From contig NZ_NFLE01000001.1 in NCBI RefSeq assembly GCF_002160755.1, positions 1-64,000 on the forward strand: 64,000 nucleotides of DNA, given 5' to 3'. The number at the start of each line of letters is the position of its first letter. Position 1 is the stretch's first letter. A program made the position numbers and the translations under genes. Of this stretch, positions 43,148-52,251 are shown piece after piece. Under the pieces are notes generated by a model, which saw nothing but the letters and a program-made list of their open reading frames with translations, searched no databases and was not told the DNA's origin. This stretch comes from Lachnoclostridium sp. An14 (GTDB taxonomy: Bacteria > Bacillota > Clostridia > Lachnospirales > Lachnospiraceae).

Positions 43148-43813
43148 ATGGAGACAGTGGAAAAGCAAATATCCAAGGCAGTGATCTCCAGACTGCCTAG
43201 GTATTACCGATATTTGGGAGAGCTGATGGAGGACGGCGTAGAGAGAATTTCCTCCAACGAGCTGAGCCAGCGGATGCGGGTGACCGCGTCCCAGATCCGC
43301 CAGGATCTCAATAATTTCGGCGGCTTTGGCCAGCAGGGCTATGGTTATAACGTAAAGTATCTTTATACGGAGATCGCGAAGATTTTAGGGATTGACCGGC
43401 AGCACAATGTCATCATCATCGGCGCCGGAAACTTAGGTCAGGCGATTGCCAATTATTCCAGTTTTGAAAAGCGGGGCTTTGTGATCAAGGGAATGTTTGA
43501 CATCAACCCCAGGCTCATCGGCCTGGTGGTCCGGGGCATTGAGATCCGGGGCGTGGACGATCTGGAAACCTTCATTGTGGAAAACGAGGTGCAGATCGCG
43601 GCCCTCACCATCCCGAAGACGAAGGCTCCGGAGATCGCCGACCGGGTCATCCGGGCGGGAGTGAAGGGCATCTGGAATTTCGCCCACGTGGATTTAAACG
43701 TGCCGGACGACGTGGTGGTGGAGAACGTGCACCTGTCAGAGAGCCTGATGCGGCTTTGCTACCGGGTGTGCAGTATGCAGGATGACGAAAACGGAGAAAA
43801 GGGAACATCATGA
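43148..43813 (+). CDS. rex: Redox-sensing transcriptional repressor Rex
   Basis: 221 aa. Senses the NADH/NAD+ ratio and represses fermentation genes. The N-terminal winged helix is seen in ISKAVISRLPRYYRYLGELMEDGVERISSNELSQRMRVTASQIRQDLNNFGGFGQQGYGYNV. The NAD-binding GAGNLGQAIANY begins near residue 92, and the C-terminal swapped helix follows. Start at 43148 after AGGAGAG. The downstream gene acpS overlaps its end by 4 bases. Being in an operon with acpS and nnrDE ties NAD(P)H status to NAD(P)H repair. Confidence 0.96.
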   Translation: METVEKQISKAVISRLPRYYRYLGELMEDGVERISSNELSQRMRVTASQIRQDLNNFGGFGQQGYGYNVKYLYTEIAKILGIDRQHNVIIIGAGNLGQAIANYSSFEKRGFVIKGMFDINPRLIGLVVRGIEIRGVDDLETFIVENEVQIAALTIPKTKAPEIADRVIRAGVKGIWNFAHVDLNVPDDVVVENVHLSESLMRLCYRVCSMQDDENGEKGTS

Positions 43814-44178
43814 TCATTGGCGTTGGGACAGATATGGTTGAGATCGACAGGATCCGCAGGGCGTGTGAGAAACCGTCCTTCCTGGCCCGCGTCTATACAG
43901 AGGAGGAGTGCCGGCAGGCCGGGGGCAGCGCGTCCCGGCTGGCCGGCAGTTTTGCTGTAAAAGAAGCAGTGTCCAAGGTGTTCGGCACCGGTTTCCGCTC
44001 CTTCTGGCCGGGAGATGTGGAGGTGCTGCGGGACGGGCTTGGAAAGCCCTTCGTGGTCCTTCACGGCGGGGCAAAGGAGAAGGCAAAGGAGCTGAACATC
44101 ACGCGGATCCATGTGTCCATCACGAACACAGAGGGCTATGCCATGGCGTTCGCGGTGGGGGAAGGAGAAGGGAAATGA
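43810..44178 (+). CDS. acpS: Holo-[acyl-carrier-protein] synthase
   Basis: 122 aa. Transfers phosphopantetheine from CoA to acyl carrier protein. The metal-binding Asp8 lies in IIGVGTDMVEIDRI, and the second signature is SFAVKEAVSKVFGTGF. Typical AcpS length. Overlaps rex and also nnrDE by ATGA junctions. Confidence 0.95.
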   Translation: MIIGVGTDMVEIDRIRRACEKPSFLARVYTEEECRQAGGSASRLAGSFAVKEAVSKVFGTGFRSFWPGDVEVLRDGLGKPFVVLHGGAKEKAKELNITRIHVSITNTEGYAMAFAVGEGEGK

Positions 44179-45653
44179 GGTATCTGGTAAGCGGAAGGCA
44201 GATGAAGGAAATCGACCGCTTTACGATCCAGGAGGTGGGGATCCCCTCCCTGGTGCTCATGGAGCGGGCGGCCCTGGCGGTGGCCCAGGAGGCCGGAAAG
44301 GCGGCAGGGCCGGGAGGCCGGATCCTGGTGGCCGCCGGCCTGGGGAACAACGGCGCCGATGCCGTGGCGGCAGCCAGGATGCTAAAGGAGCAGGGCCATC
44401 CCGTCTCCGTGGTCCTGGCGGGAGACCCGGAGCGGGGCACGGAGGAGCTGAAACTGCAGGTAAGGATCGCGGAGCGGCTGGGGGTAGATACGGCAGAGTT
44501 TGCCGATTTCATCCCGGGACGCTGCGAGGTGCTCATCGACGGAGTCTTCGGCGTGGGACTAAACCGCCCGGTAGAGGGAAATTACGCGGAATTCCTCCGG
44601 TTTTTAAATACGGTGCAGGCGGGGACGGTGGTGGCTGTGGACCTGCCCTCCGGGATCAGCGCTGACACCGGCGCCGTCCTGGGGCCGGCGGTGCGGGCGG
44701 ACGTGACGGTCACCTTTGGATATGAGAAATTCGGCACGGCTATCTATCCAGGAAAGGCCTACCGCGGTCGGCTGGTGGTGGCGGACGCCGGGTTCCCTCA
44801 GGCGGCTGCCTGCCATGCCGGGGTTTCCGCCTTCACCTACGGAGAGGAGGACCTCTGCCGCCTGCCGGCGCGTCCGCCTCACTCCAATAAGGGAACCTTC
44901 GGGAAGGTGCTGGTGGTGGGCGGACGGAAACACATGGCGGGGGCCGCTTATCTGGCGGCCCTGGGGGCCTACCGCGCGGGAGCCGGGCTGGTGAAAATCC
45001 TCTCGCTGGAGGAGAACCGGGAGATTTTGCAGACCCTTCTTCCGGAGGCGGTGCTGATTCCCTGGCGGGAGGATGGCCCCGGCACGGAGGAGCTGGAATC
45101 CCTGTGCAAAGAGGCCTCCGCCGTGGTCCTGGGCCCCGGCCTGGGACGGGATGAGGAGGCCTACGGAATGGCCCGCGGAGTGTTGAGTGCCGCCTGCTCC
45201 CCGGTGGTCCTGGATGCCGACGGACTCTACGCCGTGGCGGCCCACGAGGAGCTGACCCGGTATTTTACGGAAAACATTGTGATCACCCCCCATATGCTGG
45301 AGATGGCCCGCCTAATCCACGTCCCTCTGGAGTCGGTTCAGGAAAACATGATCGCCGCCGCCGGGGACTACGCCGACCGGTATGGGATCACCTGCGTGTT
45401 AAAGGACGCGGCCACGGTGGTAGCGGGAAAGGACGGCAGCCTGTACATCAACGGCAGCGGCTGTCCGGCCATGGCAAAGGGAGGCTCCGGCGACGTATTG
45501 TCAGGCGTGATCGCCGGGCTGCTGGCCCAGGGGATGGATGAGGCCCAGGGGGCGGCCCTTGGGGTTTACCTCCACGGCCTGGCCGGAGAGCGGGCAGCGA
45601 AGGAGAAGGGCGAGCGGGCAGTGCTGGCCCGGGACATCGCGGACGCCCTGTAA
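44175..45653 (+). CDS. nnr: Bifunctional NAD(P)H-hydrate epimerase / ADP-dependent dehydratase
   Basis: 492 aa. Repairs hydrated NADH and NADPH. The N-terminal YjeF epimerase domain (about 1-205) has AAGLGNNGADAVAAARML, VLIDGVFGVGLNRPVEGN and VAVDLPSGISADTG. The C-terminal carbohydrate-kinase-like dehydratase (about 220-492) has SNKGTFGKVLVVGG, VVLGPGLGRDEEA, VVLDADGLYA, ITPHMLEMARL, LKDAATVVAG and GSGDVLSGVIAGLLAQG. Bifunctional fusion is usual in bacteria. Start at the ATGA overlap with acpS. Confidence 0.94.
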   Translation: MRYLVSGRQMKEIDRFTIQEVGIPSLVLMERAALAVAQEAGKAAGPGGRILVAAGLGNNGADAVAAARMLKEQGHPVSVVLAGDPERGTEELKLQVRIAERLGVDTAEFADFIPGRCEVLIDGVFGVGLNRPVEGNYAEFLRFLNTVQAGTVVAVDLPSGISADTGAVLGPAVRADVTVTFGYEKFGTAIYPGKAYRGRLVVADAGFPQAAACHAGVSAFTYGEEDLCRLPARPPHSNKGTFGKVLVVGGRKHMAGAAYLAALGAYRAGAGLVKILSLEENREILQTLLPEAVLIPWREDGPGTEELESLCKEASAVVLGPGLGRDEEAYGMARGVLSAACSPVVLDADGLYAVAAHEELTRYFTENIVITPHMLEMARLIHVPLESVQENMIAAAGDYADRYGITCVLKDAATVVAGKDGSLYINGSGCPAMAKGGSGDVLSGVIAGLLAQGMDEAQGAALGVYLHGLAGERAAKEKGERAVLARDIADAL

Positions 45654-45822
45654 ATAAATAAGGGAAAGAAACGCCCTGGGGCACCGGGGCGCGGCCGCGC
45701 AGACGGCCGTGTTTCCCCGCGGGAGCCTGTCTCGGCCAGGAGCCCTTCGCTTTTCCCACAGGAGAGCGGGCCCCGCCGGGCATAAAAGACCCGCGGAAAT
45801 CAAAAAAAGGAAGTAACGGACA

Positions 45823-47013
45823 ATGAACAAGATGGATCAGTACGAGAGAGGATATGTAACCGTAGATTTAGACGCCCTGGAGGCCAATATCCAGGCCATT
45901 CGGGCCAGGGCAGGCGCCGGGGTGGGCGTCATGGGGATTGTGAAGGCGGACGGCTACGGCCACGGCGCCGTGCCGGTGGCAAAGACCATTGAGCCCTACG
46001 TGGAGGGCTATGGGGTGGCCACCATCGACGAGGCCTTGATTCTCCGCCGCCACGGCATCACAAAGCCCATCCTGGTGCTGGGCGTCACGCCCAAAATGCG
46101 GTTTGACGACCTGTTAAACTGCAACATTTCCCCCACCATTTTCCAGTACGAGAAGGCGGAGCGCCTCTCCAAGCGGGCCAGAATCCTGGGAAAGAAGGGG
46201 AAACTCCACATCGCCGTGGACACCGGCATGAGCCGCATCGGCCTGAAACCGGACGAGGCCGCCGCCGACGAGGTGAAACGGATCAGCCGCCTGCCGGGGA
46301 TCGAGATTCAGGGAATCTTCACCCATTTTGCCAAAGCGGACGAGACGGACAAGGAGAGCGCCGGCCGCCAGCTGGCCCTGTTTAACCATTTCCTGGAGCT
46401 GCTAAAGGAGAGGGGGGTGGAAATCCCCGTAAAACACTGCGCCAACAGCGCCGGGATCATCGACATGGACGACTCCCATTTCGACCTGGTGCGGGCCGGG
46501 ATCATCCTCTGCGGCGTCTATCCTTCTGACGAGGTGGAAAAGGAACGCATCACTCTGACCCCCGCCCTGGAGTGGAAAAGCGAGGTGGTGTATAAAAAGA
46601 CGGTGCCGGCGGGAACTCCGGTGAGCTACGGCTGGACCTGCTTTACGGAGCGGGAGACGGTGATCGCCACCATCCCTGTAGGCTACGCCGACGGCTACCT
46701 GCGGAATCTCTCCAATAAAGGGGATGTGCTCATCCGGGGCCGGCGGGCCAGGATCCTGGGCCGTGTCTGCATGGATCAGATGATGGTGGATGTCACCGGC
46801 ATCCCGGACGTGGAGGAAGGGGACAGCGTAACCCTCATCGGGGCCGACGGCAAAGAGCGGATCACGGTGGAGGAGCTGGCGGAGCGCAGCGGCGGTTTCC
46901 ACTATGAGATCCTCTGCGGCATCGGAATGCGGGTGCCCCGGGTGTACGTCAAAGGCGGAAAAATCGCCGGCACAAAGGATTACTTCGGAGACGAGTATTT
47001 CGGATTTGACTAA
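45823..47013 (+). CDS. alr: Alanine racemase
   Basis: 396 aa. Makes D-alanine for peptidoglycan. The PLP-Lys is Lys41 in GIVKADGYGHGA. HIAVDTGMSRIG, IFTHFAKADE, and PVSYGWTCF with the second catalytic Tyr (about 269) follow, then VCMDQMMVDVT. Normal fold type III length. The 170-base leader before it is GC-rich with several short inverted repeats but no T-box that I can recognise. AAAAGGAAG ribosome-binding site. Confidence 0.96.
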   Translation: MNKMDQYERGYVTVDLDALEANIQAIRARAGAGVGVMGIVKADGYGHGAVPVAKTIEPYVEGYGVATIDEALILRRHGITKPILVLGVTPKMRFDDLLNCNISPTIFQYEKAERLSKRARILGKKGKLHIAVDTGMSRIGLKPDEAAADEVKRISRLPGIEIQGIFTHFAKADETDKESAGRQLALFNHFLELLKERGVEIPVKHCANSAGIIDMDDSHFDLVRAGIILCGVYPSDEVEKERITLTPALEWKSEVVYKKTVPAGTPVSYGWTCFTERETVIATIPVGYADGYLRNLSNKGDVLIRGRRARILGRVCMDQMMVDVTGIPDVEEGDSVTLIGADGKERITVEELAERSGGFHYEILCGIGMRVPRVYVKGGKIAGTKDYFGDEYFGFD

Positions 47014-47016
47014 AGC

Positions 47017-47042
47017 CTCTGCCTGGTGGCAGGTTTTATCCT
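47017..47042 (+). terminator. Probable terminator of alr
   Basis: Short stem CTGCC-TGGT-GGCAG followed by GTTTTATCCTTT. The 250-base stretch up to 47264 holds no convincing gene. It has the perfect 9-bp inverted repeat TACTTTCAG/CTGAAAGTA at about 47129-47160. Confidence 0.6.
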
Positions 47043-47264
47043 TTCGTCATACCATAAAATAGGAAACGCGCCCGGCGGGCAAGCCCCGTCCTGGTATGCC
47101 CTGCCGGATTTTCCGGCGGCTGAGAGAATACTTTCAGGGAAACGGGCCATACTGAAAGTAGACGGGACGTGACCGCGCAGACGGCCATCCCCGGAGCGGA
47201 AAGCCCTCCGCCGGTCCGCGGCCAAAGCTTTCCCGGCAAATAACGAGTGACGGAGTGTGAAAAC

Positions 47265-47612
47265 GTGATCATCAGACGAGGCGATATTTATTATGCGGAT
47301 TTGAGGCCGGTGGTAGGCTCAGAGCAGGGCGGTGTCCGCCCGGTGCTCATCATACAGAACGACATTGGGAACAAGCACAGCCCCACGGTGATCTGCGCCG
47401 CCATCACCTCCCGGATGAACAAGGCAAAGCTGCCCACCCATGTGGAGTTAGACAAGGACAAATGCGCCATGGTCAAGGACTCCGTGATCCTTTTAGAGCA
47501 GCTGCGCACCATTGACAAGCAGCGGCTGAAGGAAAAAATCTGCCACATCGACGGGGAGCTGCAGCGGAAGGTGGACTGTGCCCTGATGGTCAGCCTGGAA
47601 CTTTCTACATAG
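47265..47612 (+). CDS. MazF/PemK-family endoribonuclease toxin
   Basis: 115 aa. Ribonuclease toxin of the MazF/NdoA type: [47 protein letters not shown], with the active-site Arg and Thr residues, and [21 protein letters not shown]. Initiation at GTG 47265 is chosen because GGAG lies 9 bases upstream and the protein then starts like NdoA. It follows alr, as in Bacillus, but no antitoxin reading frame is seen in the 250 bases between the genes. It may be controlled by an unlinked antitoxin. Confidence 0.9.
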   Translation: MIIRRGDIYYADLRPVVGSEQGGVRPVLIIQNDIGNKHSPTVICAAITSRMNKAKLPTHVELDKDKCAMVKDSVILLEQLRTIDKQRLKEKICHIDGELQRKVDCALMVSLELST

Positions 47613-47618
47613 TCCACA

Positions 47619-47647
47619 TTGACGAACAGATGCAGATTTGATATGAT
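47619..47647 (+). promoter_or_regulatory. Promoter for the CNNM/CorC-type gene
   Basis: TTGACG, 17-bp spacer, TATGAT, starting 7 bases past the mazF stop. Confidence 0.7.
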
Positions 47648-47769
47648 ATTCCTATTGATCGGAAATCACTGGAAAATGGCGGAAAAAGCGGCTATCCCCG
47701 GACAAAAGCGGTGGAAATGGCTCCCCGCGGTTCTCACAGCAACCTACGGAAAAGGAGAAAGACGAGAGA

Positions 47770-49098
47770 ATGGACGACGGTTATACAGGCATACAGATAC
47801 TGGTGCTCATAGGATTGGTGATTCTGGAGGCGGTGTTTTACGGATTCGGATCGGCGCTCCAGAATGTGAACGAGACAGAGCTGGAATCCCAGATGGAGAG
47901 CGGCAGCAGGAAGGCGGCCCGACTCCTGCGGATTTTAAACCGTCCCACCCTGTTTATCAATACCATTCAGGTGTTTACCAGCGCCGCCACCCTGATCGTG
48001 GGGGCTTTTATCTTCCGAAAGGCGGTATGGAGCAGCCAGAACCCTGTTTCCATCCTGGCGGAGGCGTTGGTGTACATAATTTTCCTGGTATCCTTCGGCA
48101 TGGTGATCCCCAAACGCTGCGCGGCGAGAAATCCGGAGCAGTGGGGATACGCCACCCTGCCCATAATATCCCTGTTTATGACGGTGCTCCGCCCTCTGAC
48201 GGCCGTGATCACCGCCGTGTGTTTCCTGGCGCTGAAGGCCGTGGGGATTGATATGTTTTCCAAAGAGGACAACGTGACGGAGGAGGACATTATGTCCATG
48301 GTCAATGAAGGCCATGAGCAGGGCGTCCTGGAGGCCGGTGAGGCGGAGATGATCACCAACATCTTCCAGTTAAACGACAAACAGGCGGAGGACGTGATGA
48401 CCCACCGGAAGAACGTGGTGCTTTTGGACGGCAGCATGAGCTTAAAGGACGCCATCCATTTTATTCTGTCTGAGGGAAACCACTCCCGGTTCCCGGTGTT
48501 CGGAGATGACCAGGACGATATTGTGGGCGTCATTCACCTGCGGGACGTGATGGTGTGGGCGGAAAAGGAGGCCTGGGAGAACACCCCCATCCGCCAGATT
48601 CCCGACCTGATGATGGAGCCCCATTTCGTGCCGGAGAGCCGCAGCGTGGACAGCCTGTTTCGGGAAATGCAGTCCCAGAAGGTCCACATGGTCGTGGTGG
48701 TGGACGAGTACGGGCAGATGTCCGGCATCGTCACCATGGAGGACATTCTGGAGGAGATCGTGGGCAACATTATGGACGAGTACGACGAGGAGGAGGAATT
48801 TATCCGCCCCCTGGAGGACGGCAGTTTCCTGATCAACGGTCTGGCACCCCTGGAGGAGGTGGCGCAGACCCTGGAAATCCAGCTGGGAGAGGAAGACCAG
48901 GAGGCCTACGACACCTTAAACGGATTTTTGATTTCCCGTCTGGACCGCATCCCGGGGGAGGAGGAGCGCCCTGTGATTCCCTTCGGCGGCTACGATTTCT
49001 GTGTGGAACGGATGGAGAACAAGCGCATCGCCGCCGTCCGCGCCGTCCGCCGCCCGGACTCAGGGACTTGTCAGCCGGAAAAAATGGTGGTAGAATAG
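47770..49098 (+). CDS. CNNM/CorC-family membrane protein (hemolysin-like, CBS domains)
   Basis: 442 aa. The N-terminal DUF21/CNNM membrane domain has about four helices (residues 8-30, 60-85, 92-115, 130-155). A cytoplasmic CBS pair follows (DVMTHRKNVVLLDGSMSLKDAI, HSRFPVFGDDQDDIVGVIHLRDVM, then VDEYGQMSGIVTMEDILEEIVGNIMDEYDEE), and the C-terminal CorC/HlyC domain begins near 345. Members move or sense Mg2+/Co2+. Annotation as hemolysin is historical. AAAGGAGA site upstream. Probably the first gene of a unit with yebC. Confidence 0.9.
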   Translation: MDDGYTGIQILVLIGLVILEAVFYGFGSALQNVNETELESQMESGSRKAARLLRILNRPTLFINTIQVFTSAATLIVGAFIFRKAVWSSQNPVSILAEALVYIIFLVSFGMVIPKRCAARNPEQWGYATLPIISLFMTVLRPLTAVITAVCFLALKAVGIDMFSKEDNVTEEDIMSMVNEGHEQGVLEAGEAEMITNIFQLNDKQAEDVMTHRKNVVLLDGSMSLKDAIHFILSEGNHSRFPVFGDDQDDIVGVIHLRDVMVWAEKEAWENTPIRQIPDLMMEPHFVPESRSVDSLFREMQSQKVHMVVVVDEYGQMSGIVTMEDILEEIVGNIMDEYDEEEEFIRPLEDGSFLINGLAPLEEVAQTLEIQLGEEDQEAYDTLNGFLISRLDRIPGEEERPVIPFGGYDFCVERMENKRIAAVRAVRRPDSGTCQPEKMVVE

Positions 49099-49164
49099 GA
49101 AAGATGTTTTCAGCCCCTGAGGCTGGGATGGATAGAAGAAATAGAAAAACAGAGGAGAGAGAGT

Positions 49165-49893
49165 ATGTCAGGACATTCCAAATTTGCGAATATCAAGCAT
49201 AAAAAGGAGAAAAACGACGCCGCGAAGGGCAAAATCTTTACCGTCATCGGCAGAGAGATCGCCGTGGCCGTAAAAGAGGGCGGCCCGGATCCGGCCAACA
49301 ACAGCAAGCTCCGCGACGTGATCGCCAAGGCCAAGGCCAACAATATGCCCAACGACACCATCGACCGCGGCATCAAGAAAGCCGCCGGAGACGCCAATGC
49401 CGTAAACTACGAGACCATCACCTACGAGGGCTACGGCCCCAACGGCGTGGCCATCATCGTAGACACCCTGACGGACAATAAAAACCGCACCGCGGCCAAC
49501 GTGAGAAACGCCTTCACCAAGGGCGGCGGAAACGTGGGCACCACCGGCTGCGTATCCTATATGTTTGACAAGAAGGGGCAGATCATCATCGACAAAGAGG
49601 AGTGCGAGATGGATGCCGACGAGCTGATGATGCTGGCGTTAGACGCCGGCGCCGAGGACTTTGCCGAGGAGGAGGACAGCTTTGAGGTGCTCACCGACCC
49701 CGACAGTTTCAGCGCGGTGCGTGAGGCCCTGGAGGCAGCCGGCGTTCCCATGGCAGAGGCGGACGTGACCATGATCCCTCAGACCTGGGTGGAGCTCACC
49801 GACGAGGACGACATCAAAAAGATCAACCGCATTCTGGATATGCTGGACGAGGACGATGACGTGCAGGCCACCTATCACAACTGGGACGAGTAA
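49165..49893 (+). CDS. YebC/PmpR-family transcription/translation regulator
   Basis: 242 aa. The family signature is [31 protein letters not shown] at the N-terminus, followed by [40 protein letters not shown] and [18 protein letters not shown]. Recent work on this family ties it to DNA binding or to translation of proline stretches. Full length. It shares the transcription direction and close spacing (66 bases) with the CorC-type gene. Confidence 0.93.
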   Translation: MSGHSKFANIKHKKEKNDAAKGKIFTVIGREIAVAVKEGGPDPANNSKLRDVIAKAKANNMPNDTIDRGIKKAAGDANAVNYETITYEGYGPNGVAIIVDTLTDNKNRTAANVRNAFTKGGGNVGTTGCVSYMFDKKGQIIIDKEECEMDADELMMLALDAGAEDFAEEEDSFEVLTDPDSFSAVREALEAAGVPMAEADVTMIPQTWVELTDEDDIKKINRILDMLDEDDDVQATYHNWDE

Positions 49894-49971
49894 GTAAGTT
49901 TCCTGCCGGAGCCGGAAATACGTTTCAGCGTCCCGCGGGGACATTGGAAACGCGGTAATTATAATAATGAT

Positions 49972-50020
49972 AAGGGACTTTGCATCTTCACGAAAGGGTG
50001 GGGAGCGAAGTCCCTTTTTT
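49972..50020 (+). terminator. Terminator after yebC
   Basis: AAGGGACTT / AAGTCCCTT 9-bp stem with an internal loop, followed by TTTTT. Confidence 0.82.
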
Positions 50021-50023
50021 TCA

Positions 50024-50081
50024 TGTCATAGTAGGAAACTGCGTTCCCTATGACACAAAAGCTTACAGCGGGAGGCGCACC
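50024..50081. repeat. B palindrome with fragment of element A
   Basis: TGTCATAG...CTATGACA (50024-50055) around GGAAACTGCGTTCCC, then CACAAAAGC and the GGAGGCGCAC block of element A, after which the copy stops. The rest of the gap to 50250 holds no gene; a possible promoter with CTATACT lies at about 50118. Confidence 0.65.
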
Positions 50082-50250
50082 CTTTTTTAATTTTCCTTCC
50101 CATTTCCCCAAAACTGTGCTATACTGTCCTTCAGCTACAGCGGCCAAACAGATATGCGGATCAGACCGGGCGTGACACGAGGGATCGTGCCGCGCCTTCC
50201 TGATGTGCGGGGACAGGCGTGTCCTGCCTGTCCAGGGAGGAGTGAGACAG

Positions 50251-52251
50251 ATGGACGAGAGAGAGGCGTATCTCCAGGCGGTGGACACGGAGTATTCCTA
50301 CCGCCTGGCGAAGAAAATGGAAACCTTCCGCACCAATGAGGTGCTGGGCTACCGGACGGCCGGCTCCCAGGCGGAAATCGCCACAGGGCGGATGCTGGCA
50401 GAGGAGATGAAGGCTGTGGGCCTTCAGGATGTGCATATGGACGAGATTACCGTGGACTCCTGGGAGTTTCGCAAGGCGGTGATGCGCTTTACAGACCATG
50501 AGGGACGGGAACACCAGTTCCAGCTGGGGGCTTACCAGGCCAACTTTGTCACAGGAGGCCCCAGGCCGTTCCAGGTGGTAGACCTGGGAAAAGGGACGGC
50601 GGCGGACTACGAGGGCCGGGACGTGGCCGGAAAGCTGGTGATGGTGGACATCAACCAGCGGGAGGAGTGGTGGATCAATTTTCCCGTATACCAGGCTCAT
50701 CTAAAGGGGGCCGCGGCCCTGATCGCCGTCCAGGAAAACGGCTACGGGGAGATCGACGGCACCGCCTTAAACGCCCAGGACCTGGCCGGCCCGGCGGATG
50801 CCCCCGCCTTTTCCATGTCCCAGGCGGACGCCGCCCTTCTCCGGCGGGAGCTTGGGGAGAGCGGCAGCCTGGAGGTGTATTTTGATGCCGACAGCCAGGT
50901 GCGGCAGAGGCAGCCGGCCTACAATGTGTGGGGGGTGATTCCCGGAAAGAGGAAGGAGCAGATCCTGCTCACCGCCCATTACGATTCCTATTTCACCGGG
51001 TTTCAGGACGACAACACAGCCGTTTCCATGATCATCAGCATGGCCCGCTCCCTCATCCGCAGCGGCTACCGGCCGGAGCGCACCATTGTGGTATGCGCCC
51101 TGGCGGCGGAGGAGTGGGGCGTCATCAACTCCAAGTACGACTGGTCAGCGGGGGCCTGGAATCAGGTGTTTAAGCGGCGGCCGGAGTGGCGGGGCAATAC
51201 GGTGGTGGATCTGAATTTCGAGCTGCCCGCCCACGCCCATGACCGGCAGGACGCCATCCGGGGGACCTATGAGTACCGGGAGTTTTTGGAGCGGTTTTTA
51301 AGGGAGCTGCCGCCTCAGGTGAATCCGAAGGAGGCCTATCCGGAGGGAATTACGGTGTACGCCCCCATTGAGACCTGGTCCGACGATTTTTCCATGGCCA
51401 TCGCCGGAATCCCGTCCACGGTAAACGACTTTTCCGGCGGACGGTTTATGGAGACCCATTACCACTCCCAGTTTGACAACGACGATTTCTACGACGAGGT
51501 GGTATACCGGTTTCATCACCAGCTGTACGGCCTGCTGGCCATGGCCTTTGACCAGGCGGCAGTGGCGCCCTTAAATCCGGCGGAGACCTTCCGCGCTCTC
51601 CGGGCCAGCATCCGGCCGGTGACGGGAGAGGAGGACCAGGAGGCCATCCGCGGGCTCCTGAAACGACTGGAGGAGGCGGAGAAACTCGGTGAACATCTGT
51701 TCTCTCTGGTAAAGGAGAAGAATAGGGCCGGGGAGCGGGACGAGGAGCTCCAGGCCGGGCTCCTAAACCTGTTTCAGAAAAGCCAGGACTACTTTGTACG
51801 CCTGGACTGGCAGGACAATGTGCTCTTTCCCCAGGAGGCCATCCAGAACAACCTCCGCGCCCTGCGGGCGGCGGCCGGATGTCTGGAGGCAGGGGACACA
51901 GGCGGGGCTTTGGAGGCCCTCTACCGCATTGACAACAGCCGCTACGCCTTCCTCTTTGACGAGGAGGTTTACCAGTATTTCACGGAATACGTGTTAAGCC
52001 AGCCGGCGGACCGGCTCCAGTGGGGAGCCGGACGGATCGTCCACCACGAAAACCTCTACCGCCTGGTGGAGCGTTTAAAGGAAAAGCACCGAAAGGGCTG
52101 CGGGGACGTGGCGGAGGAGCTGGAAATGGTAAAAAAGGTAGAAGAACAGCAGAAAGTATGTTATGATGATGACATCCGTTACATCACCAGGTCAGTGGAG
52201 AAACTGACCGGCGAGATGAAAAAACTGGAGAGGGGTAGCTTGCGTGGATAG
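50251..52251 (+). CDS. M28-family zinc aminopeptidase
   Basis: 666 aa. An N-terminal PA-like domain (about 90-215) precedes the M28 catalytic domain: TAHYDSYFTGFQDDNTAVSM (first His and Asp), CALAAEEWGVINSKYDW (Glu pair), VVDLNFELPAH and the last zinc ligand in ETHYHSQFDNDDFYDE. The C-terminal 200 residues are helical and charged. There is no signal peptide, so it is cytoplasmic, unlike many M28 enzymes. ATG at 50251 lies 8 bases after GGGAGGAG. Overlaps the next gene by 8 bases. Confidence 0.85.
   Translation: MDEREAYLQAVDTEYSYRLAKKMETFRTNEVLGYRTAGSQAEIATGRMLAEEMKAVGLQDVHMDEITVDSWEFRKAVMRFTDHEGREHQFQLGAYQANFVTGGPRPFQVVDLGKGTAADYEGRDVAGKLVMVDINQREEWWINFPVYQAHLKGAAALIAVQENGYGEIDGTALNAQDLAGPADAPAFSMSQADAALLRRELGESGSLEVYFDADSQVRQRQPAYNVWGVIPGKRKEQILLTAHYDSYFTGFQDDNTAVSMIISMARSLIRSGYRPERTIVVCALAAEEWGVINSKYDWSAGAWNQVFKRRPEWRGNTVVDLNFELPAHAHDRQDAIRGTYEYREFLERFLRELPPQVNPKEAYPEGITVYAPIETWSDDFSMAIAGIPSTVNDFSGGRFMETHYHSQFDNDDFYDEVVYRFHHQLYGLLAMAFDQAAVAPLNPAETFRALRASIRPVTGEEDQEAIRGLLKRLEEAEKLGEHLFSLVKEKNRAGERDEELQAGLLNLFQKSQDYFVRLDWQDNVLFPQEAIQNNLRALRAAAGCLEAGDTGGALEALYRIDNSRYAFLFDEEVYQYFTEYVLSQPADRLQWGAGRIVHHENLYRLVERLKEKHRKGCGDVAEELEMVKKVEEQQKVCYDDDIRYITRSVEKLTGEMKKLERGSLRG

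Noticed and set aside
45654-45822. T-box or other riboswitch before alr
   Set aside because: No TGGNACCGCG-type T-box sequence and no known aptamer core. Only short GC-rich inverted repeats.
47014-47264. MazE-type antitoxin gene before mazF
   Set aside because: No frame of adequate length with a start and ribosome-binding site, and no ribbon-helix-helix or AbrB-like pattern in the three + strand frames.
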